Shown: one piece after another, positions 11,091-19,700 of the stretch
Position numbering within the stretch: position 1 is the first letter of the stretch
Layout of the letters: the number at the start of each line of letters is the position of its first letter
Assembly (NCBI GenBank): GCA_021798985.1
Contig: JAJZBI010000014.1
Coordinates: forward strand, 28,055 to 92,054
DNA from: Actinomycetes bacterium
Lineage (GTDB): Bacteria > Actinomycetota > Acidimicrobiia > Acidimicrobiales > Bog-793
Direction of reading: 5' to 3'
DNA length: 64,000 nt
Made by a program: the position numbers and the translations under genes
The notes under the pieces: model-generated
Seen by the model: only the letters and a program-made list of their open reading frames with translations
What the model was told of the DNA's origin: nothing
The model's database searches: none

Positions 11091-11891
11091 ATGATCCGCT
11101 TCGAGAACGTCAGCAAGGCGTACAAAGGCGCCGAAGGCGACGCCCTCCACGACATTTCCCTCGAGATCTTGAAAGGCGAGTTCGTCTTTCTGGTCGGGGC
11201 GTCCGGATCGGGCAAGACGACCTTCTTGAAGCTGCTGTTGCGCGAGGAAGTCCCCGACTCCGGCAGCGTCTACGTGGCGGGGCGCGACATCGGCCAGCTC
11301 TCGCACTGGCGGGTCCCCCAGCTTCGGCGCAACCTGGGCTGCATCTTCCAGGACTTCCGGCTGCTGCCCTCGAAGACTGTCGCCGAGAACGTGGCCTTCG
11401 CCCTCGAGGTGATCGGCCGCCCCCGCTCGGTGATCAAAGAGCAGGTCACCCAGGTCCTCGACCTCGTCGGCCTCGGTCAAAAGCACCACCGCATGCCCGA
11501 CGAGCTGTCCGGCGGTGAGCAGCAGCGCGTGGCGATCGCCCGTGCCTTCGTCAACCGCCCGCTCGTGCTGCTCGCCGACGAGCCGACGGGCAACCTCGAC
11601 CCAGCGACGAGCCAGGGGATCATGAAGCTGCTCGATCGCATCAACCGCACCGGCACGACGGTGGTGATGGCCACCCACGACGTCGGCATCGTGGACGCCA
11701 TGCGGCGCCGGGTCATCGAGCTCGACCGCGGCAAGCTCATCCGCGACCAGGCGCGCGGCGTCTATGGCTACGACAACCCGTCCACCTCCCGCGGCATCCC
11801 GGCCGTCAGCGTCGCCAGCGTCCTCGATGAGGGCCTCGGCCCGGCCACCGGTCGCGTCGCCGCGGTGCGCGCTCGGCGAGGGATCCGCTAG
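11091..11891 (+). CDS. ftsE: Cell division ATP-binding protein FtsE
   Basis: ABC ATPase that works with FtsX at the septum to activate peptidoglycan hydrolases. Walker [10 protein letters not shown] near residue 37, Q-loop FQDFRLLP near 88, signature [14 protein letters not shown] near 140, Walker [12 protein letters not shown] and H-loop THD. The start is ATG 11091 with CAGGAG five bases upstream; an in-frame GTG at 11061 lies inside the leader hairpin and is less likely. 266 residues, about 40 longer than E. coli FtsE because of a Gly/Ala/Arg C-terminal extension. ftsX follows after 8 bases. Confidence 0.95.
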   Translation: MIRFENVSKAYKGAEGDALHDISLEILKGEFVFLVGASGSGKTTFLKLLLREEVPDSGSVYVAGRDIGQLSHWRVPQLRRNLGCIFQDFRLLPSKTVAENVAFALEVIGRPRSVIKEQVTQVLDLVGLGQKHHRMPDELSGGEQQRVAIARAFVNRPLVLLADEPTGNLDPATSQGIMKLLDRINRTGTTVVMATHDVGIVDAMRRRVIELDRGKLIRDQARGVYGYDNPSTSRGIPAVSVASVLDEGLGPATGRVAAVRARRGIR

Positions 11892-11899
11892 GACCAGCC

Positions 11900-12787
11900 G
11901 TGGCCCTCTCACTCGAATACTTCGCCAAGGAGACGGCGAGCAACCTGTGGCGCAACCGCGTCATGGGCCTCGCAGCCGTGCTGACCGTGGCCGTCTCGCT
12001 CTCGCTGGTCGGCACCTCTCTCCTGTTGCGCCAGGCGGTCAACCGCCAGGTCAGCCAGTTCGGCGCCAACACGAGCCTGGCCATCTTCGTCAACCCGACG
12101 GCGACGACCCAGCAGCAGGCCGACATCCGCTCGACGATCAGCCAGACGCCTGAGATCACCCATTGCACCTACCTCGACCACGAGCAGTCCTACGAGCAGG
12201 CGAAGAAGGTCCTCGCCAGCGCCCCCGCGGCGGTCTCGGTGCTCACCCCGGCCACGACGCCGACGGTCTTTCGCTGCCAGCTCGCCAACCCCGCCGACGC
12301 GACGACGCTGATGGCGACGTTCCAGCAGGTGCCCGGTGTCTACATGGCGACCTCGCCGGTGCAGAGCATCCACGTCCTCGAGCAGGTCACCAACGTGCTC
12401 CAGGTCGTGCTCATCGTCATCGCCCTGCTGCTGCTCATCTCGTCGCTCGTGCTCATCTTGAACGCCATCAGGATGGCGATCTTCGCCCGACGGCGCGAGG
12501 TGAGCGTGATGAAGCTCGTCGGCGCGACGAACTGGTTCATCCGCGTCCCCTTCATGCTCGAAGGCCTGGTCCAGGGTCTGCTCGGGTCGGCGGTGGCCGT
12601 CTTCATCGTGCTCCTCGCCAATCTCGGTGTCGGCTACCTCGTCCACCGCTACCACGTGAGCGTGCTCTCCTCGACGGTGCTGCCCGCCCACGACGTGCTC
12701 ATGACTGAGCTGATCGTCGTCTTGGTGGGCGCCGTGGTCGGCGTCGCCGGCTCCACGGTCGCGGTGCGGCGCTTCCTCGACGTCTGA
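11900..12787 (+). CDS. ftsX: Cell division permease-like protein FtsX
   Basis: Membrane partner of FtsE. 295 residues: one transmembrane helix near 22-45, an extracellular domain of about 120 residues (roughly 50-165) expected to bind a peptidoglycan hydrolase or its regulator, and three C-terminal helices with the FtsX fold (near 168-192, 215-240 and 262-286). The cytoplasmic ARRREVSVMKLVGATNWFIR coupling segment is characteristic. It starts at GTG 11900. In many actinobacteria smpB comes next, but here a serine hydrolase gene does. Confidence 0.93.
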   Translation: MALSLEYFAKETASNLWRNRVMGLAAVLTVAVSLSLVGTSLLLRQAVNRQVSQFGANTSLAIFVNPTATTQQQADIRSTISQTPEITHCTYLDHEQSYEQAKKVLASAPAAVSVLTPATTPTVFRCQLANPADATTLMATFQQVPGVYMATSPVQSIHVLEQVTNVLQVVLIVIALLLLISSLVLILNAIRMAIFARRREVSVMKLVGATNWFIRVPFMLEGLVQGLLGSAVAVFIVLLANLGVGYLVHRYHVSVLSSTVLPAHDVLMTELIVVLVGAVVGVAGSTVAVRRFLDV

Positions 12788-12794
12788 GCCGACG

Positions 12795-13619
12795 GTGCCG
12801 GCGCTCTCGGCGCTCGATGCCACCGGGACGTGGGGAGCGGGCGAGGTCGCGATCGCGGTCCTGGACCGCTCCGGGGTGATCGACCGGCGCGGACCGGCCC
12901 AGGCCGAGCGGCCGCTGGCCTCGGTGACCAAGCTCTTCACCACCCTCGCCGTGCTCGTCGGCCTCGAGGAGGGCATCGTCGACCTCGACGATCCGGTCGG
13001 CCCTCCGGGCGCCACCTTGGGCCACCTGCTCGCCCATGCCTCGGGCTGCGCGCCTGACGACCCCGGCCGCGTCGTCGCGCCGCCGGGCAAGCGGCGGGTC
13101 TACTCCAACGCCGGGATCGAGCTGGCCGCGTCGCACCTCGAAGGGCGCAGCGGGCTCGCCTTCGCCGACTACCTCCACGACGGCGTGCTCGAGCCCCTCG
13201 GGGCGGGACGGATGCGCCTCTCCGGCTCGCCCGCCCACGGCGGCCGTGCCAGCCTCGAGGACCTCGTGGCGCTCGCCGCCGAGCTGCTGGCGCCGCGCCT
13301 ACTTGCGGTCGAGACCCTGGCGCTCGCCACCCGTGTCGCCTTCGCGGGCCTGGCGGGCATCGTGCCCGGCTTCGGCCGCTTCGATCCCTGCGACTGGGGC
13401 CTCGGCTTTGAGCTCGCCGCGCACAAGGCGCCGCATTGGACCGGCACGCTCCGCTCACCGGCGAGCTTCGGCCACTTCGGCCAGAGCGGGAGCTTCTGTC
13501 TCGTCGAGCCCGAGCGGGCGATCGCCTGCGTGGCGCTGTGCGAGGTGCCCTTCGGCCCGTGGGCGGCGACGGCCTGGCCGGCGCTCTTCGACGCCTTGCT
13601 CGCCGAGCTCGACACCTGA
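12795..13619 (+). CDS. Serine hydrolase of the beta-lactamase / penicillin-binding fold
   Basis: Short (274 residues) member of the beta-lactamase-like family. The catalytic S-x-x-K is SVTK at 43-46, the Y-x-N motif is YSN near 102, and a late HFGQSG segment occupies the position of the third (KTG-like HxG) motif. No signal peptide or membrane helix is visible, so it looks cytoplasmic or exported by another route. It is smaller than typical class C-like esterases (350-400 residues) and lacks the long insert. It begins 7 bases after ftsX and is probably in that operon, suggesting but not proving a cell-wall-related role. An esterase or amidase on another substrate is equally possible. Confidence 0.7.
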   Translation: MPALSALDATGTWGAGEVAIAVLDRSGVIDRRGPAQAERPLASVTKLFTTLAVLVGLEEGIVDLDDPVGPPGATLGHLLAHASGCAPDDPGRVVAPPGKRRVYSNAGIELAASHLEGRSGLAFADYLHDGVLEPLGAGRMRLSGSPAHGGRASLEDLVALAAELLAPRLLAVETLALATRVAFAGLAGIVPGFGRFDPCDWGLGFELAAHKAPHWTGTLRSPASFGHFGQSGSFCLVEPERAIACVALCEVPFGPWAATAWPALFDALLAELDT

Positions 13620-13672
13620 GCGGGCGCGCCCAACCGCCGGCGGTCGGTCCGTGCGCAACGGGGCGGCGTTGG

Positions 13673-13678
13673 TAGGCT
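13673..13678 (+). promoter_or_regulatory. -10 element upstream of the sugar nucleotidyltransferase
   Basis: TAGGCT with a TTGG extension, 8 bases before an ATG (13687) that opens an 11-codon frame ending on the nucleotidyltransferase start. Same style as the -10 elements of kgd and mca. Confidence 0.4.
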
Positions 13679-13686
13679 CTGGGGCC

Positions 13687-13719
13687 ATGGCGACGGGGGC
13701 GCGAGGGGCGCGGGCGTGA
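13687..13719 (+). CDS. Possible 10-residue leader peptide
   Basis: ATG at 13687 opens a ten-residue frame (MATGARGARA) ending in TGA at 13717-13719. The stop overlaps the GTG start of the next gene in the GTGA arrangement used throughout the window for translational coupling. It stands 8 bases after a -10 element, where a leaderless start is expected. It is Ala/Gly/Arg only, so it may be a coupling device and not a functional peptide. Alternatively translation starts only at the GTG. Confidence 0.35.
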   Translation: MATGARGARA

Positions 13720-14459
13720 AGGGCGTCCTGCTGGCGGGCGGGACGGGCAGCCGACTGCACCCGCTTACCCGGATCACCAACAAGCACCTGCTGCCGATCT
13801 ATGACCGCCCGATGATCGCGTATGCCGTCGAGGCGCTCGTGCAGGCCGGCATCTCAGAGGTGATGGTCGTCACCGGCGGCACCCATGCCGGGGAGTTCCT
13901 CCGCCTGCTCTCCAACGGCGAGGACCACGGCGTCGGTCGGCTCCTGTACGCATACCAGGACCGGCCTGGCGGCATCGCCGAGGCGCTCGGGCTCGCCGAG
14001 CGCTTCGTCGGCGACGACCTCGTCCTCGTCATGCTGGCGGACAACGTCTTTGGTCGCTCGATCCGGCCCACCGTCGAGCGTTTCGGCGAGCAGGCCAAGG
14101 GCGGCCGTATCCTGCTCGCGCCGGTCGCTGAACCCGAGCACCTGCGCCACTTGGGAGTTCCCGAGCTCGCCGAGGACGGGCGCGTCGTCCGCATCGTCGA
14201 GAAGCCCACCGACCCGCCGAGCCAGTACTGCGTCACCGGCCTGTACTGCTACGACCCGACGGTGTTCGAGGTAATCGGGCGCCTCGAGCCCTCCCAGCGC
14301 GGCGAGCTCGAGATCACCGACGTGAACAACCACTTCATCGCCGAGGGGAAGATGTCCTACGACGTCCTCGAGGGCTTCTGGGGCGACGCTGGGGAGTCGA
14401 TCGACGCCTACTACGCGGTCAACGACCACGTCCGGCGCTTCGGCGCCAACCTGGCCTAG
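13716..14459 (+). CDS. Sugar-1-phosphate nucleotidyltransferase (RmlA-like)
   Basis: Transfers a nucleotidyl group from NTP to a sugar 1-phosphate, typically glucose-1-phosphate with dTTP. Nucleotide-binding LLAGGTGSRLHPLT at residue 5, then K-x-L-L-P-I-Y-D and the metal-binding LADNVFG near 108, followed by the sugar-binding V-E-K-P and GLYCYD blocks. At 247 residues it lacks the C-terminal extra helices of RmlA (about 290), as in many short NDP-sugar synthases. No other dTDP-rhamnose genes lie beside it. The stop overlaps the stop of the convergent flavoprotein gene at CTAG. Confidence 0.85.
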   Translation: MKGVLLAGGTGSRLHPLTRITNKHLLPIYDRPMIAYAVEALVQAGISEVMVVTGGTHAGEFLRLLSNGEDHGVGRLLYAYQDRPGGIAEALGLAERFVGDDLVLVMLADNVFGRSIRPTVERFGEQAKGGRILLAPVAEPEHLRHLGVPELAEDGRVVRIVEKPTDPPSQYCVTGLYCYDPTVFEVIGRLEPSQRGELEITDVNNHFIAEGKMSYDVLEGFWGDAGESIDAYYAVNDHVRRFGANLA

Positions 14460-15703
14460 CGCACCGAGGAGAACGGTGGCGGCTGGCTGAGCACCCCTCG
14501 GCGCCAGGTGTGCGGCGCCACGACGAGGGTGCGCGGGAAGTCCTCATAGAGCCAGCGCCCCACGTAGCGCAGCGTCCAGGCGTTGGCGCCCGTCAAGCGC
14601 ACGGCACCCCGCGCGCCGAGCGGTCGAGCCATCACGCGGCGACAGGCGCGCGCCATGCGCTGCTCGAGGGCCAGGCTTGCGGCGATCGCCGAGCGATAGC
14701 GCGCCGCAGCGTCGTGGGAGGCTCGCCCGTCCGAGATGGCATGCGCGGCGGCGATCCCGGTCTCGAGCGCCTGGGCGACGCCCTCTCCGCTGAAAGGGTC
14801 GGCGGCGCCGGCGGCGTCGCCGACGAACAGCACGCGCCCGTCGAGCGCACACAGGCGCTCGAGCGACAGGGCCGAGGGGATCGGCCAGGAGCGCACCGGC
14901 TCGAAGGTCGCGCCGTTGCCGAGGAGCGAGGCGAGCAGGGGGCTGTCGGCAAAGCGCCGCCAGCGCTCGGCGAGCTCGCCTCCGGACTCGCCACTTCCCC
15001 GGGCGAGGCAGATCCCCACGTTCGCCCGTCCGCCGGCGAGGGGGAAGGACCAGGCGTAGCCCGGAAGCAGCTCGGACGGGAACCACACCCACAGCTCGCT
15101 GGCGGCACTCGCGCTGACGCCGTGCGCGTAGGCCCGATAGGCGTGCCAGTCGGCGGGCGACTGGTGGCGCGGGGCGCTTGAAGGCTCCAGCACCTTGCGG
15201 ACCGTCGACCAGGCGCCGTCCGCGGCGACGACATGGGCCGCGCGCAGCAGCCGCCCACCCGCCTCGATCGCCACGCCACCCTCGGCGGGCGCGATCGCCT
15301 CGAGGCCATGGCCCTCAAGGACGCGCACGCCCGCTTTGCGGGCCGAGGCGACGAGCGCGGCGTCGAGGTCGAGGCGGCGGACGACGCCGGCGCGCAGGCC
15401 CGGTGCCGCGCGTCGTCCGCCTGAGGACAGCGGCACCTTCGCCACGCGACCCGAGGGCGAGCGCACGTGCAGGGTGTCGACGCGGGTGAAGCCTGCCAGT
15501 CCGGGGACCGCCACGCCGAGCTGCTCGAGCCGGCGCAGCGCGCCCGTCGTGAGGCCGTCGCCGCAGCACTTCTCGCGGGGAAAGTACGCCTTGTCGCACA
15601 GCGCCACCTGCGCGCCGCTGCGCGCCAAGGTGATCGCCGCGGCGGCGCCGGCGGGGCCGCCGCCGACGATCGCGACGTCGAAGTGCTCGGCCGCCTCGCT
15701 CAT
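14456..15703 (-). CDS. Geranylgeranyl reductase-family FAD-dependent oxidoreductase
   Basis: Flavoprotein that in known relatives hydrogenates isoprenoid double bonds (archaeal lipids, chlorophyll, or menaquinone via MenJ in mycobacteria). N-terminal VAIVGGGPAGAAAA, then the family's KCCGDGLTTGAL segment near residue 46, and the second FAD motif LFVGDAAGAADPFSGEG near 285. 415 residues, as expected. In actinobacteria such genes often sit among menaquinone or Nuo genes; here the partner is an epimerase whose stop overlaps this start by four bases, so the two should be co-translated. Menaquinone side-chain reduction is a reasonable guess only. Confidence 0.85.
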   Translation of the reverse strand: MSEAAEHFDVAIVGGGPAGAAAAITLARSGAQVALCDKAYFPREKCCGDGLTTGALRRLEQLGVAVPGLAGFTRVDTLHVRSPSGRVAKVPLSSGGRRAAPGLRAGVVRRLDLDAALVASARKAGVRVLEGHGLEAIAPAEGGVAIEAGGRLLRAAHVVAADGAWSTVRKVLEPSSAPRHQSPADWHAYRAYAHGVSASAASELWVWFPSELLPGYAWSFPLAGGRANVGICLARGSGESGGELAERWRRFADSPLLASLLGNGATFEPVRSWPIPSALSLERLCALDGRVLFVGDAAGAADPFSGEGVAQALETGIAAAHAISDGRASHDAAARYRSAIAASLALEQRMARACRRVMARPLGARGAVRLTGANAWTLRYVGRWLYEDFPRTLVVAPHTWRRGVLSQPPPFSSVR

Positions 15704-16629
15704 CGAGTCGACCCCGCCGGCCCGGCCTCGAGCGCGAGGTGCAATGCCGTCGCGAGGTCGCCGGCGCGGTAGGAGAAGCCCGTTGTGAGCAGGCGCTTTG
15801 GCAGCACGCGCTGGCTGGCGAGCGCCAACTCGTGGGCGTTGCGCCGCCCGATTGCGGCCTCGATGGCGATCGTCGGGACGGCGAGGAACGCCCGCCTTCC
15901 GACTGCCGCCGCGATCGCGTCGGTGAGCTCCCGGTTACGCACCGGCGCCGGGGCAACAAGATTGCACGGCCCTGCCAGCTGCTCGCACGTCATGGCATGG
16001 AGCATCGCGGCGATCTCGTCGTCGAGGGCGATCCAGCTGTTCCACTGCTGGCCGGACCCGAGGCGGGCACCGAGGCCAAAGCGGAAGGCGGGCAGCTGCG
16101 CGCCGAGCAGCCCGCCGCCCCTGCCGAGCACGAGCCCGGTGCGCAGGTGGACGACGCGGATCCCGGCGGCACGGGCCGGATCAGCGGCGCACTCCCAGGA
16201 GCGGCAGAGGTCGGCGAGAAAGCCGTCGCCACCCCCGGAGTCCTCGTCGAGGACCTCCTCTCCTCGGTCGCCGTAGATGCCGATCGCGGAGGCGCACACG
16301 AGCACCGAGCCGGGCGCGCCGTGCTGGGCGAGGGCGCGCGCCACCAGGTCGGTCGAGGTGATGCGGCTCGAGCGCAGGCGCTCGCGCTTGGACGGGCCCC
16401 AGCGCGCCGGGGTGATCGGCTCGCCCATGAGGTGCAAGACGGCGTCGATGGCGCCAAGGCCGCCGGGCAGGCGGGTGTCGTCGACCTGGCGCGCGTCGAG
16501 GTCGATCAGCACGTCGGTGCCGTTCGGCGCCGAGCGCACGAGGCGATGCACCTCGTGCCCCTCGGCGCGCAGCCGGGCCACCAGTGCGGTGCCGAGGAAG
16601 CCGCTCGCGCCAGAGACCAGCGTCCGCAC
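15700..16629 (-). CDS. TIGR01777-family NAD-dependent epimerase/dehydratase
   Basis: Atypical extended short-chain dehydrogenase: GASGFLGTALVARL nucleotide-binding start, LHLMGEPI in place of the usual central strand, then SAIGIYGDRGEE. The DUF1731 C-terminal domain ends in RVLPKRLLTTGFSYR, which is diagnostic for the YfcH/TIGR01777 family. 309 residues. The function of the family is not established. The start is GTG 16629 with a weak AAAGG site; the gene overlaps the flavoprotein by four bases. Confidence 0.88.
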   Translation of the reverse strand: MRTLVSGASGFLGTALVARLRAEGHEVHRLVRSAPNGTDVLIDLDARQVDDTRLPGGLGAIDAVLHLMGEPITPARWGPSKRERLRSSRITSTDLVARALAQHGAPGSVLVCASAIGIYGDRGEEVLDEDSGGGDGFLADLCRSWECAADPARAAGIRVVHLRTGLVLGRGGGLLGAQLPAFRFGLGARLGSGQQWNSWIALDDEIAAMLHAMTCEQLAGPCNLVAPAPVRNRELTDAIAAAVGRRAFLAVPTIAIEAAIGRRNAHELALASQRVLPKRLLTTGFSYRAGDLATALHLALEAGPAGSTR

Positions 16630-16656
16630 TGATCACCGCCTTTCTGTCCGGGCGGG

Positions 16657-16662
16657 AGCCTA
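16657..16662 (-). promoter_or_regulatory. -10 element of the epimerase-flavoprotein pair
   Basis: TAGGCT on the minus strand within CCGGTAGGCT, about 27 bases before the GTG at 16629. It is divergent from the kgd -10, 33 bases away. Confidence 0.4.
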
Positions 16663-16695
16663 CCGGGCTAATTCCCCATTGCAGCGGCCCGCCGG

Positions 16696-16701
16696 TAGGA
16701 T
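16696..16701 (+). promoter_or_regulatory. -10 element of kgd
   Basis: TAGGAT within GCCGGTAGGAT, 7 bases before the GTG at 16709. It supports that start. Confidence 0.5.
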
Positions 16702-16708
16702 CGGCGTC

Positions 16709-19700
16709 GTGCAGGATGACCAGCACTCCGGCAATGGCGCCGAGACGCGGGACAAGAGCCTCGGGCTGAACGCCTGGCTCGTCGAGGAGATGTACCAGAC
16801 CTTCGTGGCCGACCCGAACTCGGTCAACGAAGGGTGGCGCGAGTTCTTCAGCGACTACCGGGCGCACTCGCCCCGCGCCGCCGTCGCCGCTCCCACCACC
16901 CTCCCCGAGGCGGCAGCCCCTCCGGCGACCTCAGGAGCGCCTCCGGCCGCCGAGCGGGCGCCAGCGCTGCCTCCGCCACAGAGCCCGCCCCCGGCCGCCC
17001 CAAGCGCGCCGCCCCCCGTCAACGGGATGGCCGCGCCACCCGCTTCGGCGGCCGCGAGCGAGGCCCGCCCGGCCGGAGGCTCCAGGGAGGCTGCCGGCGA
17101 AGCGGTGATGCCGCTGCGCGGCGTCGCCGCCCGCGTCGTCGAGAACATGACGACGAGCCTCGGCGTGCCGACGGCGACGAGCGTCCACCCCGTGCCTGCC
17201 CGGCTGCTCGAGGTCAACCGCCGCCTCCTCAACGAGCACCTCGCCAGGAGCTGGGGCGGCAAGGTCAGCTTCACGCACGTGATCGCCTGGGCGATCGTGC
17301 GGGCCCTTGGCGACGTGCCGGCGCTGAACGCGACCTTCGTCAGCGAGGTGGACGGCAAGCCCGGACCGGGCGTCGTTCGCCACGCCCACGTTTCCCTCGG
17401 GATCGCCGTCGACGTCGAGCGCCCAAATGGCGAGCGCTCGCTCGTTGTGCCGGTGCTGCGCGCGGCCGACACGCTCGACTTCGCCGGCTTCCACCAGGCC
17501 TATGAGCAGCTGATCCACCGGGCGCGGACCAACCGCCTCGAGGTCTCGGACTTCGTCGGTGCAACGGTCACCATCACGAACCCCGGCACGCTCGGCACCA
17601 CGCAGTCGGTTCCCCGCTTGATGGTTGGCCAGGGCGCGATCATCGGCGTCGGCGCGCTCGGCTATCCCGCGGAGTACGCCGGGGCCGACCCGGCGACGCT
17701 CACCGAGCTTGGCATCGGCCGCGTCGTCACGTTGACCTCTACCTACGACCACCGCGTCATCCAAGGTGCCGACTCGGGGCGCTTCTTGCAGCGCGTGCAC
17801 GAGCTCCTCGTCGGCGCGGACGCCTTTTACGACGAAGTCTTCGCCTCGCTCGCCGTCCCCCACGAGCCTGCTCGGTGGCGCAACGACACCGCGGGTGGTT
17901 TGTCGGTCGAAGAGCGTGACCGCGTGCGCGTCGAGAAGACGGTGCAATTGCACGCACTGATCAATATGTACCGCGTCCGCGGCCATCTGATCGCCCACCT
18001 CGACCCGCTTTCGACCACCCCTCCCGAGATGCCGTCGTATCTCGACCCGGAGCACTACGGCCTGACGCTGTGGGACCTTGACCGCACCTTCTACGTCCGC
18101 GACTTCACGGACAAGCACGCGCTCAGCTTGTCGCGTGTGCTCGAGATCCTGCGCGAGGCGTACTGCCGGCGCGTCGGCGTCGAGTACATGCACATCCAAG
18201 ACATTGAGCGCCGCCAGTGGATCCAGCACCACGTCGAGGGCGTGGACACGGCGCTCGACCCCGAAGAGCAGCAGCACATCCTCGGGCGCCTCAATGCGGC
18301 GGAGGCCTTCGAGCGCTTCCTCCACACCCGTTATGTGGGCCAGCGCCGCTTCGGACTCGAGGGCGCCGAGTCGACGATCCCGTTCCTCGACGCCTGCCTC
18401 GAGGAGTCTGCGGCGCTCGGGGTGAGCGAGGTGGTGCTCGGGATGGCGCACCGCGGACGCCTCAACGTGCTGGCCAACATCGTCGGCAAGTCCTACAGCG
18501 AGATCTTCGCCGAGTTCGAGGGCAACCTCGACCCCGACACGGTCCAGGGCTCCGGGGACGTCAAGTACCACAAGGGCGCGGTCGGCAAGTGGCAGGGACG
18601 CCATGGCGAGGTGCTGCCGGTCGCGCTGGCGTCCAACCCGTCCCATCTCGAGGCGGTCGACCCCGTCGTCGAGGGGATGGCCCGTGCGAAGCAGGATCAC
18701 TACCCCAACCCCGCGGACTTCCCGGTGCTGCCGATCCTCGTCCACGGCGACGCTGCCTTCGCCGGCCAGGGAGTCGTGGCCGAGACGCTCAACCTCTCCC
18801 AGCTGCGCGGGTATCGCACGGGGGGCACGGTGCACCTCGTGATCAACAATCAGCTCGGCTTCACCACGCCGCCGACCGAGGCACGCTCGTCGGTGTACGC
18901 CACCGACGTCGCGAAGATGGTCCAGGCGCCGATCTTCCACGTCAACGGGGACGATCCCGAGGCATGCGTGCGCGTCGCCCGTCTGGCTGCAGCGTGGCGC
19001 CAGCGCTTCCACAGCGACGTCGTGGTGGACCTCGTCTGCTACCGCCTCCACGGCCACAACGAGGGTGACGACCCGAGCTACACCCAGCCGCTCATGTACA
19101 AGGCGATCGACGGCCACCGCTCGGTGCGAAAGCTCTACACCGAGTCGCTCGTGCGGCGGGGCGACATCACCTTGGACGAGGCGGAGCAGGCGCTCGCCGA
19201 CTTCGTCGCGCGCCTGCAGGGCGCGCTCGACGAGACGCGCTCGAGCGCGCCGCCGAAGGTGGAGCGGCTCGCCGGCCGCCACCTCGTCGAGGCACCGCGC
19301 CTGTCCATGCCAACTGGCGTTGACAAGGCACGGCTCGACGCGATCTCGCGCCGGATCCACTCGGTGCCCGATGGCTTCGTGGTCCATCCCAAGCTCGCCC
19401 GCCAGTTCGCCCAGCGATATGACTCGTACCAGGCCGGCGAGGTCGACTGGGCGCTCGCCGAGGGCCTCGCGCTCGGCTCGTTGCTCCTCGAGGGGGTCGA
19501 GGTGCGCCTCTCGGGCCAAGACAGCCGCCGCGGCACCTTCTCACAGCGCCACGCCGTGCTCGTCGACTACGAGTCCGGTGCCGAGCACGTGGCGCTCGCG
19601 CATCTCGCCGAGGAGGTCGGAGGGGACGCGCCGGTCGGCGAGGCCGGCAGGACGGGCTGCTTTTCGGTGCTCGATTCGCTGCTGTCGGAGTACGCGGCGC

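Noticed and set aside
16931..19519. Long open frame on the minus strand (over 860 codons) opposite kgd, and a similar one at 48850-52149
   Set aside because: High third-position GC leaves antisense frames open. The translations are Arg/Gly/His-rich with no family resemblance, and the plus-strand genes have clear catalytic motifs.
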